The position numbers and the translations under genes are program-made. The notes beneath the pieces were generated by a model, which saw nothing but the letters and a program-made list of their open reading frames with translations, did no database searches and was not told where the DNA came from. Below are positions 1 to 7,560 of a stretch of DNA of 24,560 nt, piece by piece. The number at the start of each line of letters is the position of its first letter. The first letter of the stretch is position 1. The stretch covers positions 1 to 24,560 of IMG/VR virus record IMGVR_UViG_3300022931_000021, one strand, 5' to 3'. This stretch comes from a virus.

Positions 1-15
1 TTAAAGGAGTAAAAT

Positions 16-204
16 ATGAAAAAAGATATAAGGGAAATTGAAGATTTTATGGGTGCTAAGGAAATTGTTGATGATTTCTTTGATTACCTTGATGTGATTA
101 CCGACGAGTACAAAAATGAGGTGATTGTTGATGATGAAAAGGAAAAAGTTACTGACCATGGGAAAGCATTCTTTGCTGCTAAGGGTTGGGAAGTTGTTGA
201 ATAA
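16..204 (+). CDS. Small acidic protein of unknown function (62 aa)
   Basis: A 62-residue acidic protein with no motif I recognise. It is rich in Asp and Glu (for example DDFFDYLDVITDEY near residues 20-33) and has no signal peptide or membrane segment. The start is well supported by an AAAGGAG Shine-Dalgarno sequence (positions 3-9) seven bases before the ATG. Its own promoter, if any, lies upstream of the window. It ends directly before the promoter of the VWA protein gene; the last base of its stop codon is the first base of an inverted repeat (ACCCTAA/TTAGGGT) that brackets that promoter. Codons mostly end in T or A, like the two following genes. It could be a small early regulatory protein, but nothing in the sequence shows this. 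Confidence 0.75.
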   Translation: MKKDIREIEDFMGAKEIVDDFFDYLDVITDEYKNEVIVDDEKEKVTDHGKAFFAAKGWEVVE

Positions 205-241
205 CCCTAAAATAAACGTGGGAATAAAAGTGATAAAACGC

Positions 242-269
242 TTGACTTTTACCAAAATTAGGGTATAAT
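242..269 (+). promoter_or_regulatory. Strong sigma70-like promoter (CTTGAC class) for the VWA gene
   Basis: The -35 is TTGACT (242-247) and the -10 is TATAAT (264-269), with a 16 bp spacer. GGG directly precedes the -10. The predicted start is near 276, giving a leader of about 29 nt with an AAAAGGAG ribosome site before the ATG at 305. The same CTTGAC...TAGGGTATAAT layout recurs at 17368-17396 and, with a poor -35, at 2562-2590. ACCCTAA (204-210) and TTAGGGT (258-264) form an inverted repeat around it. Confidence 0.8.
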
Positions 270-304
270 TGATGGTGTTGATTGATTGAAAAGGAGTTTA
301 TATT

Positions 305-2533
305 ATGTTTAACCAAAAAGATTTACTTGCTAAATTACTTGCTACGGAAGATGTTACCGTTATGCATGCTAATGCCAAGACTGCGTCGTTTGACGTGAAA
401 AATCGTGTCCTGACTTTACCAGTCTGGAACGATATGACCAATGAAACTTATGACCACTTGACTGGTCACGAGGTTGGTCATGCCCTTTACACCCCATTTG
501 AGGGTTGGGAAAAAGAACTAAAGAAAAAAGATATGGGTCCAGGTTTCAAATCGTTCTTGAACGTTGTTGAAGATGCTCGTATTGAAAAACTAATTCAAAG
601 ACGTTATCCTGGACTGAGACGTTCATTTGTTATGTCTTATAAGAAAATGATTGCTGACGGTTTCTTCGGTGGTGACATTGATAAAATTAATACTTATCCG
701 ATAATTGACCGTATCAATACTTTCTTTAAAGCAGGTCCTACTGCTGGTGTTCTTATTGAAACTGATGAGCAAGTTTGGGTTGATGAGATTGAAAAACTTG
801 AAACTTGGGATGAGGTTGTTGATGTTGCTACTCGTCTTTATGAATATGCTAAACTGAAAAAAGAAGAGGAAAATGAACTTGCCCAAGAAATGGAGCATGA
901 GTTTGGTGATGAAGATGAAGATGGTGAATTTGGTGATGAAGATGAAGATGGTGAATTTGATAATGATGAATTTGGTGACGAAAGTATTGACGGTGAGTCT
1001 GAATCGATTGAAGGTTTAGAGTCTGACCAAACTTCTGATGATGAAACTGATGACGAAGATGCTACTGGTGAGAGTAATATTAAAGGTGCTGGCGATGATG
1101 ACGTTAAATCTAAAACTGATGAAGCATTAAGTCAAAATATTAATGCCAACTATAACAACGACTCTGGAATTGAAGTTAAAAATATTATGCTGAATACTGC
1201 TGATGTTTCTCCACTGATTGTTGATTACAAAACTATTATTTCTGATTTTGAAGAATTTGATATAAAACGTAAAGCAATCGGTGAGTCTATCGATTATATG
1301 GGCAATTCTTTATTGCTTGGTAAACGTGGTGAGAAATTGTTTACTAAGTTTATGGCAAACAATAAGAAATCAATTGCTTATCTTGTGAAAGAATTTGAGA
1401 TGAAGAAGTCAGCTAAGGAATATGTCCGTGCTACTACTGCTAAGACTGGTGTTATTGACCCAGTTAAAATGAACTCTTACTTATATAATGACGATATCTT
1501 TAAGAAAGTTACTACCATCCCTGAAGGAAAATCTCACGGAATGATTATGTATCTTGACTGGTCAGGTTCTATGCATTATGATATGAAAGCAACTATGGAC
1601 CAACTTTTAAACTTGGTGAACTTCTCGCGAATTGTGAACATCCCTTTCCGTGTGTATGCCTTCACTACTGGTTATCAATTAGAGGGTTCAACTGAGAAAC
1701 TTAAAGGCAATAACCTATTTTATGATGAAGTTAATGCTGATACTGTTTACTATGAGGATAAATTTAGATATCTTGAGTTGTTTAACAGTAAAATGAATAA
1801 AAAGGATTTTATTCAAATGCAAAAATATATGCTTGCGTTTGGTTCAGATCCTAGAACTATGCCATATCAATATCAGTTACACGGAACTCCTCTTGATGTT
1901 TCTCTTATGGGTGCGTCTAGTTTACACGGAATGTTTTTGAAGCAACACCGTGTTGATATTGTGAATACAATTGTCTTGACTGATGGTGATAGTCATAATG
2001 CCCCTGTTAAAACCGTAGAAACAAGCACCGATTATGATGGTGAGGTGAGAACTTTCGAAAGGTCTAGTGGTTTGAATGATTTATTCGGGTGGAGGTTTAA
2101 GGGGCAAGTTAATGTGATTGACCCTGTGACTAAGAAAAGATATCCTCTTACTATGGAAACAAATCGTATTGAAGTTACTGATATGTTCTTGAAGATCTAT
2201 CGTGAGAGAACTGGTTCTACTACTATTGGTTTCCGTATCTTACCTACCCAAATCAATAGAATTCGTAGAGAGTTGGTTTATTTACCATATGATACTGACT
2301 ATTCTGAGTTGTCAAAAGCAATGAGAAACGATAAGTATTGTGTAATTCCTTCAAATGGTTATGACAAGTATTTTGGAATTGGTGGTGGTAATGATCTGAA
2401 GACTGCGAATGGTGCATTTGAGGTTTCTGATGACGCAACTACTGCTCAGTTGAGAAATGCCTTTAAGAAGGCAAGTAAAAATAAAGTGAACTCTCGTGCG
2501 TTGTTGAATGAGTTTATACGTGAGGTTGCCTAA
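305..2533 (+). CDS. CobT-like protein: HExxH metallopeptidase domain plus VWA domain
   Basis: A 742-residue protein with three visible parts. The N-terminal part has a zinc-peptidase signature, HEVGH at residues 55-59, followed by NVVEDARIE at 86-94, where a Glu would be the third zinc ligand. A very acidic low-complexity linker covers about residues 196-265 and contains a nine-residue tandem repeat. The C-terminal part is a von Willebrand A domain with a complete MIDAS motif, DWSGS from Asp418, and VLTDGD near Asp560. This layout (metal site, acidic linker, VWA) is that of CobT of cobaltochelatase and related VWA/metallopeptidase proteins. The next gene is a CobS/MoxR-like AAA+ ATPase, the usual partner. 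The CobN magnet subunit is not in the window, so cobalamin synthesis is doubtful; a AAA+/VWA remodelling or maturation machine is more likely (inference). Confidence 0.85.
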   Translation: MFNQKDLLAKLLATEDVTVMHANAKTASFDVKNRVLTLPVWNDMTNETYDHLTGHEVGHALYTPFEGWEKELKKKDMGPGFKSFLNVVEDARIEKLIQRRYPGLRRSFVMSYKKMIADGFFGGDIDKINTYPIIDRINTFFKAGPTAGVLIETDEQVWVDEIEKLETWDEVVDVATRLYEYAKLKKEEENELAQEMEHEFGDEDEDGEFGDEDEDGEFDNDEFGDESIDGESESIEGLESDQTSDDETDDEDATGESNIKGAGDDDVKSKTDEALSQNINANYNNDSGIEVKNIMLNTADVSPLIVDYKTIISDFEEFDIKRKAIGESIDYMGNSLLLGKRGEKLFTKFMANNKKSIAYLVKEFEMKKSAKEYVRATTAKTGVIDPVKMNSYLYNDDIFKKVTTIPEGKSHGMIMYLDWSGSMHYDMKATMDQLLNLVNFSRIVNIPFRVYAFTTGYQLEGSTEKLKGNNLFYDEVNADTVYYEDKFRYLELFNSKMNKKDFIQMQKYMLAFGSDPRTMPYQYQLHGTPLDVSLMGASSLHGMFLKQHRVDIVNTIVLTDGDSHNAPVKTVETSTDYDGEVRTFERSSGLNDLFGWRFKGQVNVIDPVTKKRYPLTMETNRIEVTDMFLKIYRERTGSTTIGFRILPTQINRIRRELVYLPYDTDYSELSKAMRNDKYCVIPSNGYDKYFGIGGGNDLKTANGAFEVSDDATTAQLRNAFKKASKNKVNSRALLNEFIREVA
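902..955 (+). repeat. Two perfect 27-bp tandem repeats in the VWA gene
   Basis: Positions 902-928 and 929-955 are identical 27-bp units that stay in frame and encode FGDEDEDGE twice. A degenerate third start (FDNDEFGDE) follows. This makes up the acidic linker between the metallopeptidase and VWA domains. The unit number may vary between related phages by slippage. Confidence 0.9.
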
Positions 2534-2547
2534 TACCCTTAAAATAA

Positions 2548-2568
2548 AGGTGGTTATTCTTTCACCTT
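2548..2568 (+). promoter_or_regulatory. Small hairpin between the VWA and AAA+ genes
   Basis: An AAAGGTG / CACCTTT stem (7 bp, loop of about 10 nt) follows the VWA stop codon. No T-run follows, so it is at best a weak terminator. Its right arm overlaps the poor -35 region of the next promoter, so it could influence either termination or promoter access. Confidence 0.3.
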
Positions 2569-2590
2569 TCTGTCGCAATTAGGGTATAAT
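2562..2590 (+). promoter_or_regulatory. Promoter for the CobS-like gene (perfect -10, weak -35)
   Basis: The -10 is TATAAT (2585-2590) preceded by AGGG, as in the other promoters of this class. The -35 candidate at 17 bp is TCACCT, which is poor. ATACCCT (2533-2539) and AGGGTAT (2581-2587) form a 7-bp inverted repeat spanning the intergenic region. The predicted start is near 2597; AAAGGAG precedes the ATG at 2638. The weak -35 suggests activator dependence or a secondary promoter. Confidence 0.6.
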
Positions 2591-2637
2591 AGGTATTGTA
2601 GGTTGAGTGAATATGTTAAATAAAAGGAGTATATATT

Positions 2638-3801
2638 ATGAATAAAATTGAAATGCAAAATAAATTGGCGAAAGTCGTGTTCGAGAAATTCGGTTCGACT
2701 ATGACCAATACTGAAATAACAGAAACTGCTGAGGAAATGGGTATGCCTTTCCCGCACTTTCTGTTAAAAACTGAATTACGTGTTGGTCGTGGTCAATACC
2801 GTTCTCCTCTTGCTGAGAGAGTTGTTACTAAACAACCTGATACGGTTGCTGCGATGACGGTAAATGTAAGTGACTTTAATGTAGAGAGTGACTCGTTTGC
2901 GGAAAACCTTGTTCCTGAGAAGGATCCATTGTTTGTTCCGTTCGGTAACTTTGCTACTGTTAAGAAAGTTTTACAGAGCAAAATGTTCTACCCAATCTTT
3001 GTTACTGGTATGTCTGGTAATGGTAAGACGTTCGGTATTGAACAAGCGTGTGCCCAAACTGGTCGGGAAGTTATCCGTGTGAACTTTACGGTTGAAACTG
3101 ATGAAGATGACTTGATTGGTGGTTTCCGTTTAGTGAACGGTGAAACTAAGTTCTTTAAAGGTCCAGTGATTAAAGCAATGGAAATGGGTGCGGTATTGTT
3201 ACTTGACGAAATTGACCTTGGTAATCCTTCTAAGATTATGGCTCTTCAGTCAATTCTTGAGGGTGGTGGTTACTTCATTAAGAAGACTGGCGAGTATGTG
3301 ACTCCGGCAAAAGGTTTTACTGCTATCGCAACTGCTAATACTAAAGGTAAAGGTTCTGATGATGGTCGTTTTATTGGTACTAACATTCTGAATGAAGCAT
3401 TCCTTGAACGTTTCCCAGTTACGGTTGAGCAGGAATATCCTTCTCCAGCAATTGAGAAGAAAATCCTGGGTCGTGTGTTTGACTCGTTAGATATTAAAGA
3501 CTCTGACTTTGTTGAGAAACTTGTAGACTGGGCTGATATTATCCGTAAGACTTTTTATGACGGTGGTGTTGACGAAATTATTTCTACTCGTCGTCTGGTT
3601 CACGTTGCTAAAGCGTTCTCTATCTTCGGTGATAGAATGAAAGCAATTAACCTATGTATTAACCGTTTTGATGAGGATACTAAGTTGTCGTTTGCTGACT
3701 TATATACTAAGGTTGATGCTGGTGTTGAGCAGTATGATGATGCTGCTGGTGCGACTAAGGTTGAAGATGAGGATGTTATTGATACTTCTAACCCTTTCTA
3801 A
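2638..3801 (+). CDS. cobS: CobS/MoxR-like AAA+ ATPase
   Basis: A 387-residue AAA+ ATPase. Walker A is GMSGNGKT (124-131), Walker B is VLLLDEID with Asp190-Glu191, and the sensor-1 stretch is ATANT with Asn234. NEAFLERFP supplies a likely arginine finger. This is the CobS type of the MoxR AAA+ group, commonly carried by T4-like marine phages, where it is usually named cobS. The partner VWA/CobT-like gene lies directly upstream, 104 bp away, with its own promoter in between. MoxR-type ATPases typically work with VWA proteins to remodel or insert metal into a target. The acidic C-terminus (AGATKVEDEDVIDTSNPF) may contact the partner. The target is unknown. The symbol follows phage annotation practice and does not imply a proven role in cobalamin synthesis. 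Confidence 0.88.
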   Translation: MNKIEMQNKLAKVVFEKFGSTMTNTEITETAEEMGMPFPHFLLKTELRVGRGQYRSPLAERVVTKQPDTVAAMTVNVSDFNVESDSFAENLVPEKDPLFVPFGNFATVKKVLQSKMFYPIFVTGMSGNGKTFGIEQACAQTGREVIRVNFTVETDEDDLIGGFRLVNGETKFFKGPVIKAMEMGAVLLLDEIDLGNPSKIMALQSILEGGGYFIKKTGEYVTPAKGFTAIATANTKGKGSDDGRFIGTNILNEAFLERFPVTVEQEYPSPAIEKKILGRVFDSLDIKDSDFVEKLVDWADIIRKTFYDGGVDEIISTRRLVHVAKAFSIFGDRMKAINLCINRFDEDTKLSFADLYTKVDAGVEQYDDAAGATKVEDEDVIDTSNPF

Positions 3802-3826
3802 AGTCTAACTAACAAAAATTAAAATC

Positions 3827-3854
3827 GGCAGGAACTTTACTTCCTGCCTTTTTT
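3827..3854 (+). terminator. Rho-independent terminator with the next promoter's -35 in its loop
   Basis: A perfect 8-bp stem GGCAGGAA (3827-3834) / TTCCTGCC (3841-3848), a 6-nt loop CTTTAC and then six T. It ends the CobS-like transcript. The loop plus the first base of the right arm is TTTACT, the -35 box of the next promoter. This is the only textbook intrinsic terminator I see in the window. Confidence 0.9.
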
Positions 3855-3864
3855 ATAGTATAAT
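3836..3864 (+). promoter_or_regulatory. Promoter (CTTTACT class) giving a leaderless mRNA for the 2OG oxygenase
   Basis: The -35 is TTTACT (3836-3841), the spacer is 17 bp and the -10 is TATAAT (3859-3864). The predicted +1 is 3871, exactly the A of the ATG. The -35 and spacer overlap the terminator stem-loop. No ribosome binding site exists between promoter and start codon. Confidence 0.8.
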
Positions 3865-3870
3865 ATATCT

Positions 3871-4392
3871 ATGGACATAAAAGAAATTAAAGCACCGATA
3901 TTTGTTTTTAATATTAAAGAACATTTCAATATTAAAGAACATTTATTAAAATCAATCGCAGAAATTGGGAAATATTCGATATTAGACGATGAACAACAAA
4001 TAAGTAACACGGATTGGCACCTTTTAGAACAACTTCGTATTAGGGAATACCAAGGAATAATAGAACGACCAATTATTGAATGTTTGGATGAGATTTCTGC
4101 AACAACAAATTGTGGACCATTGCGTGTCGGTGAAGTTTGGTTTCAACAATACGAAAATGGCGATTACCACAATTGGCATGTCCATGGTGGGTGCACATAT
4201 TCTAGTGTATATTATGCTGAACTGCCAGAAAAAACTTCTACAATGTTTGAATATATGGGTGAGGAATTTCAAATTGACGTGAAAGAGGGGGATTATGTGG
4301 TTTTCCCAAGTATGTTAAAGCATTGTTCGAAACCAAACGAAACACAAGAAAGAAAAACAATTATAGCATTAAACATTAATGTTCTTTATTAA
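3871..4392 (+). CDS. 2OG-Fe(II) oxygenase-like protein (HxH type)
   Basis: A 173-residue protein with the core of a double-stranded beta-helix oxygenase. NWHVHGG (His103, His105) is followed by SSVYYAELP, then GDYVVFPSMLKH (His151) and Arg161. The proximal motif is HxH instead of the usual HxD. I recall this in the phage family of putative 2OG-Fe(II) oxygenases with the sequence HNHPG..SGVYY, but I could not check it. The substrate is unknown; phage members are thought to hydroxylate proteins or nucleobases. Residues 14-25 contain a tandem repeat (NIKEHF NIKEHL), encoded by a duplicated 17-bp block (3910-3926 and 3928-3944). The transcript is predicted to be leaderless. The gene ends 14 bp before the glycosyltransferase. 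Confidence 0.75.
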   Translation: MDIKEIKAPIFVFNIKEHFNIKEHLLKSIAEIGKYSILDDEQQISNTDWHLLEQLRIREYQGIIERPIIECLDEISATTNCGPLRVGEVWFQQYENGDYHNWHVHGGCTYSSVYYAELPEKTSTMFEYMGEEFQIDVKEGDYVVFPSMLKHCSKPNETQERKTIIALNINVLY

Positions 4393-4406
4393 TAAATGGA
4401 GTCTAA

Positions 4407-5270
4407 ATGGAATTAGAAATAGAACTGAGTGAATTAAAAAAACGTAAGATATTTGTCGCAACCCCTATGTATGGTGGTGTTTGCCACGGAATGTATTGTA
4501 AATCAACTGCCGACCTTGCTAAACTTGGTCAAGCATATGATGTCGATATCAAGTTTTTCTACCTATTCAACGAGTCATTAATCACTCGTGCTAGAAACTA
4601 TTGTGTTGATGAGTTTATGCGTGGTGATTATACTCACCTGATGTTCATTGACTCAGACATTGGTTTTGAGCCGAATGATGTATTATCCCTTGCTGCAATG
4701 ATGGATCCTGATGAGAAGGATCCTAAGAAACGTAAAGAGATTATGTGTGGTCCATATCCTAAGAAAACTATTGCTTGGGAAAAGATTAAACAAGCAGTTG
4801 ATAAAGGTTTTGCTGATGATAATCCAGGAGACTTAGAAAACTTTGTTGGTGATTATGTATTCAACCCAGCAGGTGGTCAATCTGAAATCCGTTTAGACAA
4901 ACCAGTGTCAGTACTTGAAGGTGGTACAGGTTTTATGATGATCCAACGTAGTGCGTTTGAGAAGTTTGGTGAAGCATATCCTGACTATTCATATATCCCT
5001 GACCACGTAAGAACTAAACACTTTGATGGTAGTCGTGAGATCCATATGTACTTCCAGGCACTAATTGATGAGAAATCTAAACGTTACTTGTCTGAAGACT
5101 ATATGTTCTGTCAGTGGATGCGTGAGATTGGAGTTGACACATACTTAGCACCTTGGATGAAACTTCTACACACGGGTTCATATACGTTCGGTGGTTCATT
5201 AGTAGACTTGGCAGCACTAGGTGCATCTGCTACTGCTGATGCTGACCAGATTAAGAATATGAAGAAATGA
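4407..5270 (+). CDS. GT-A type glycosyltransferase
   Basis: A 287-residue protein with a Rossmann-like start (RKIFVATPMYGG, 13-24) and a DxD metal/sugar-nucleotide motif, MFIDSDIGF, with Asp82 and Asp84. Further on lies EGGTGFMMIQRSAF, typical of the acceptor-side segment of phage GT-A proteins, and SEDYMFCQW, which may hold the catalytic acid. Such proteins are common in marine T4-like phages and may modify DNA, capsid proteins or host surface sugars; the acceptor cannot be told from sequence. The start is supported by TGGAG seven bases upstream. Its stop overlaps the next ATG (ATGA), indicating translational coupling. Confidence 0.8.
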   Translation: MELEIELSELKKRKIFVATPMYGGVCHGMYCKSTADLAKLGQAYDVDIKFFYLFNESLITRARNYCVDEFMRGDYTHLMFIDSDIGFEPNDVLSLAAMMDPDEKDPKKRKEIMCGPYPKKTIAWEKIKQAVDKGFADDNPGDLENFVGDYVFNPAGGQSEIRLDKPVSVLEGGTGFMMIQRSAFEKFGEAYPDYSYIPDHVRTKHFDGSREIHMYFQALIDEKSKRYLSEDYMFCQWMREIGVDTYLAPWMKLLHTGSYTFGGSLVDLAALGASATADADQIKNMKK

Positions 5271-5569
5271 GTAAGTTTAAGTACAGCGAGGATAAGATCC
5301 TAAAAGAAATGTACGAATATATTAATGCTACTTATGGCGAGCATTACTCTATGAATAATATTCAGTCTACTGAATTTATAATGGATGCTGGTCATGGGAT
5401 AGGATTTACTGTTGGGAATATTATTAAGTATGCCCAACGATATGGAAAGAAAGGAACACCTGAAGACCATAGAAAGGATTTGATTAAGGTAATCCACTAT
5501 GCTATTATGGCGTTACACGTACACGATATAAAATTTAATAATGATAAGGAAATAGATAATGAAGATTAG
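5267..5569 (+). CDS. DUF3310-like protein
   Basis: A 100-residue protein. The core GFTVGNIIKYAQRYGKKG followed by RKDLIKVIHYAIMAL matches the DUF3310 pattern as I remember it (F..GN.IKY..R...K....DL.K...Y). The family is widespread in phages near replication or nucleotide genes and its function is not known to me. It overlaps the glycosyltransferase by 4 bp and the sliding clamp gene by 11 bp, so it belongs to the replication operon. No membrane segment is seen. Confidence 0.7.
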   Translation: MSKFKYSEDKILKEMYEYINATYGEHYSMNNIQSTEFIMDAGHGIGFTVGNIIKYAQRYGKKGTPEDHRKDLIKVIHYAIMALHVHDIKFNNDKEIDNED

Positions 5570-6218
5570 TAATCAAACAATGGAAATTTTAAAGAATTTC
5601 GCAACAGTAAACCCATCAATCGCTTTCAAAGCAGGCAATAAAATTAGAACAGTATCTGAGCAGAAGAATATTCTTGCTGAAGCAACTGTTGTTGAGGATT
5701 TCCCTAAAGACTTTGCTATCTATGAGTTGAATCAATTCTTAGGTCTAGTAAGTTTATTTGAGAATGGTGATATGGATTTCGGTGACAAGAGTGTGACATT
5801 AACCGAAGGCAGTACTAAATCTCGATACACCTATACTGACTCAAGTATGGTGACAACTCCACCTGAAAAGAATATCGATTTGCCATCTGAAGAAGTTTCA
5901 TTCAGTATGAGTAAGGATGTATTTGCTCGTGTTCAAAATGCAGCAAATCAATTACAACTTCCAGAGATCGTTGTTCGTGGTGATGGTGAGACAGTTAAGT
6001 TGGTAGCAACTGATGTTAAGAACCCAACATCTAATGAATTTGCTGTGAACGTAGGTGAAGATACTCATACATTTAACTTTGTATTCAAGACTGAGAACTT
6101 CAAAATGATTGCTGGCGATTATACCGTCACTATTTCGGCGAAGGGAATTTCGCATTTCAAAGGTGATGTAGCACAATATTGGATTGCTACTGAAGCAGGT
6201 TCTAAGTACACAGCATAA
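5559..6218 (+). CDS. 45: Sliding clamp (T4 gp45 homologue)
   Basis: A 219-residue protein similar in length to T4 gp45 (228 aa). It starts with MKISNQTMEILKNFATVNPS, as T4-type clamps do, and continues with alternating beta strands expected of the trimeric ring. It would encircle DNA, hold gp43 polymerase on the template and, in T4, also activate late transcription through gp55 and gp33. The neighbours are the loader subunits gp44 and gp62, which supports the call. The ribosome site is AAGGA upstream of the ATG, inside the preceding gene. Confidence 0.9.
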   Translation: MKISNQTMEILKNFATVNPSIAFKAGNKIRTVSEQKNILAEATVVEDFPKDFAIYELNQFLGLVSLFENGDMDFGDKSVTLTEGSTKSRYTYTDSSMVTTPPEKNIDLPSEEVSFSMSKDVFARVQNAANQLQLPEIVVRGDGETVKLVATDVKNPTSNEFAVNVGEDTHTFNFVFKTENFKMIAGDYTVTISAKGISHFKGDVAQYWIATEAGSKYTA

Positions 6219-6228
6219 GGGGAATAAT

Positions 6229-6474
6229 ATGACATTGAATGAACAAGATAAGAAAGATATTTTACACGTAATCAAAGATTGCTCTGACTCACTAACTCGT
6301 ATGGAGGGTGAACGTGAATTTATTAAGGAAGCAATCATTGGTTTGAATGATAAGCATGGACTTGACAAAGCACATCTCCGTAAGGTTGTGAACATTTACT
6401 ATAAGCAAAACCTAGCAGAAGTCCAAGCACAAAACACCGAAGTTGAAGATCTATATGAATCCTTAACTGGATAA
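6229..6474 (+). CDS. dsbA: DsbA-like dsDNA-binding protein
   Basis: An 81-residue charged protein. The C-terminal part (VVNIYYKQNLAEVQAQNTEVEDLYESL) parallels T4 DsbA, which I remember as ALYHKDNRDVFEAETEEVVELYDAVF. The middle stretch, FIKEAI, also fits. T4 DsbA binds double-stranded DNA and is linked to late transcription. I chose the ATG at 6229 because AAGGGG lies just upstream; an upstream in-frame extension would run into the clamp gene. It sits 10 bp after gp45, and a tRNA begins 4 bp after its stop. The protein is short, so the homology should be confirmed by profile search. Confidence 0.7.
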   Translation: MTLNEQDKKDILHVIKDCSDSLTRMEGEREFIKEAIIGLNDKHGLDKAHLRKVVNIYYKQNLAEVQAQNTEVEDLYESLTG

Positions 6475-6477
6475 TAT

Positions 6478-6552
6478 GTTCGGTTCGTCTATCGGTTAGG
6501 ACTCTAGGTTTTCATCCTAGTAAGAGGGGTTCGATTCCCCTACCGAATACCA
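6478..6552 (+). tRNA. tRNA-Glu (anticodon TTC)
   Basis: A complete cloverleaf can be drawn. The acceptor GTTCGGT (6478-6484) pairs with ACCGAAT (6542-6548), with a G-T first pair. The D arm is short. The anticodon stem is CTAGG/CCTAG with loop TTTTCAT, giving TTC. The T arm is AGGGG TTCGATT CCCCT. CCA is encoded at 6550-6552. It lies between the DsbA-like gene and the gp44 promoter, so it is probably cut from the clamp operon transcript. It reads GAA/GAG, which suits the Glu-rich phage proteins. Confidence 0.95.
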
Positions 6553-6565
6553 AATTTGATAGAAC

Positions 6566-6594
6566 TTTACTTTTATGTGAATGTAGGGTATAAT
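6566..6594 (+). promoter_or_regulatory. Promoter (CTTTACT class) for the gp44-dexA-62 operon
   Basis: The -35 is TTTACT (6566-6571), the spacer is 17 bp and the -10 is TATAAT (6589-6594), preceded by TAGGG. The predicted start is near 6601, giving an 18-nt leader that holds GGAG before the ATG at 6619. Confidence 0.85.
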
Positions 6595-6618
6595 ATAAGT
6601 ATATGATGGAGAATGTGA

Positions 6619-7560
6619 ATGGAAGACTTTTTATGGGTTGAAAAATACCGCCCAAAGACGGTTGCTGATACCGTATTACCAGCAGATCTAAAAGCAACGT
6701 TTCAACAGTTCGTTGACAATAAAAATGTACCAAACCTATTATTGACTGGATCGGCAGGTGTCGGCAAGACAACTATCGCAAAGGCAATGCTTGAAGAGAT
6801 TGGTTCTGACTATATTGTTATCAACGGTTCTGATGAAGGCAGACTAATTGACACACTGAGAACTAAGATTAAAAACTTTGCTTCAAGTATGTCATTAGCA
6901 GGTGGACGTAAGTATGTCATCCTAGATGAAGCAGACTACCTTAATGCTGAGACAGTACAACCTGCTCTTAGAAACTTTATGGAGGAATACTCATCTAATT
7001 GTGGATTCATCCTAACGTGTAACTTCGTTAATAAGATTATCGCACCTCTACACTCACGTTGTTCTGTGGTTGAGTTTAAGATTGGTAATAAAGATAAACC
7101 TAAAATGGCAAGTGAATTCTTCCATCGTGTTTGTATGATTCTTGACTTTGAGAACATTGAGTATGAGGAAAAGGTTATTGCTGAGATTATCACTAAGCAC
7201 TTCCCTGACAACAGACGTGTACTAAACGAACTACAACGTTACAGTGCTACTGGCAAGATTGATGCGGGGATCTTAGTCAATACTTCAGATGCTAACTTCA
7301 AGACGTTAATGGATGCCTTGAAGAATAAGGAATTCTCAACTGCTCGTAAATGGGTGGGTCAAAATATTGATGGGGATATCGCACCGTTCTTCCGTAAGTT
7401 ATATGATACGATGTATGAGCATGCTGAACCTGCTAGCATTCCTCAAATCGTAGTAACGTTAGCAGACTATCAACATAAAAGTGCATTTGCTGCCGACCAA
7501 GAGATTAACACGATGGCATTATTGACTGAAATTATGGTGGACACGGATTGGAAGAAATGA
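6619..7560 (+). CDS. 44: Clamp loader ATPase subunit (T4 gp44 homologue)
   Basis: A 313-residue AAA+ ATPase of the clamp-loader type. It opens with FLWVEKYRPKTV, the classic start of RFC/gp44 proteins. Walker A is GSAGVGKT (44-51), Walker B is VILDEAD (Asp103-Glu104-Ala105-Asp106), sensor 1 is FILTCN and the SRC motif (HSRCSVVEF) gives the trans-acting arginine. T4 gp44 is 319 aa. Four copies with one gp62 load gp45 onto primer-template ends. It has its own promoter, and its stop overlaps the DexA start (ATGA), so the whole set gp44-DexA-gp62 is translationally linked. Confidence 0.95.
   Translation: MEDFLWVEKYRPKTVADTVLPADLKATFQQFVDNKNVPNLLLTGSAGVGKTTIAKAMLEEIGSDYIVINGSDEGRLIDTLRTKIKNFASSMSLAGGRKYVILDEADYLNAETVQPALRNFMEEYSSNCGFILTCNFVNKIIAPLHSRCSVVEFKIGNKDKPKMASEFFHRVCMILDFENIEYEEKVIAEIITKHFPDNRRVLNELQRYSATGKIDAGILVNTSDANFKTLMDALKNKEFSTARKWVGQNIDGDIAPFFRKLYDTMYEHAEPASIPQIVVTLADYQHKSAFAADQEINTMALLTEIMVDTDWKK

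Noticed and set aside
305-3801. A phage cobalamin (cobaltochelatase) pathway
   Set aside because: Only CobS- and CobT-like parts are seen, no CobN; the general AAA+/VWA reading is safer.
5952-6395. A 147-residue minus-strand frame
   Set aside because: Lies antisense to gp45 and the DsbA-like gene; no ribosome site and Cys/Ser/Leu-rich as antisense frames usually are.
7548-7556. TTG start nine bases upstream for DexA
   Set aside because: The ATG at 7557 matches the T4 N-terminus and forms the ATGA overlap common here.
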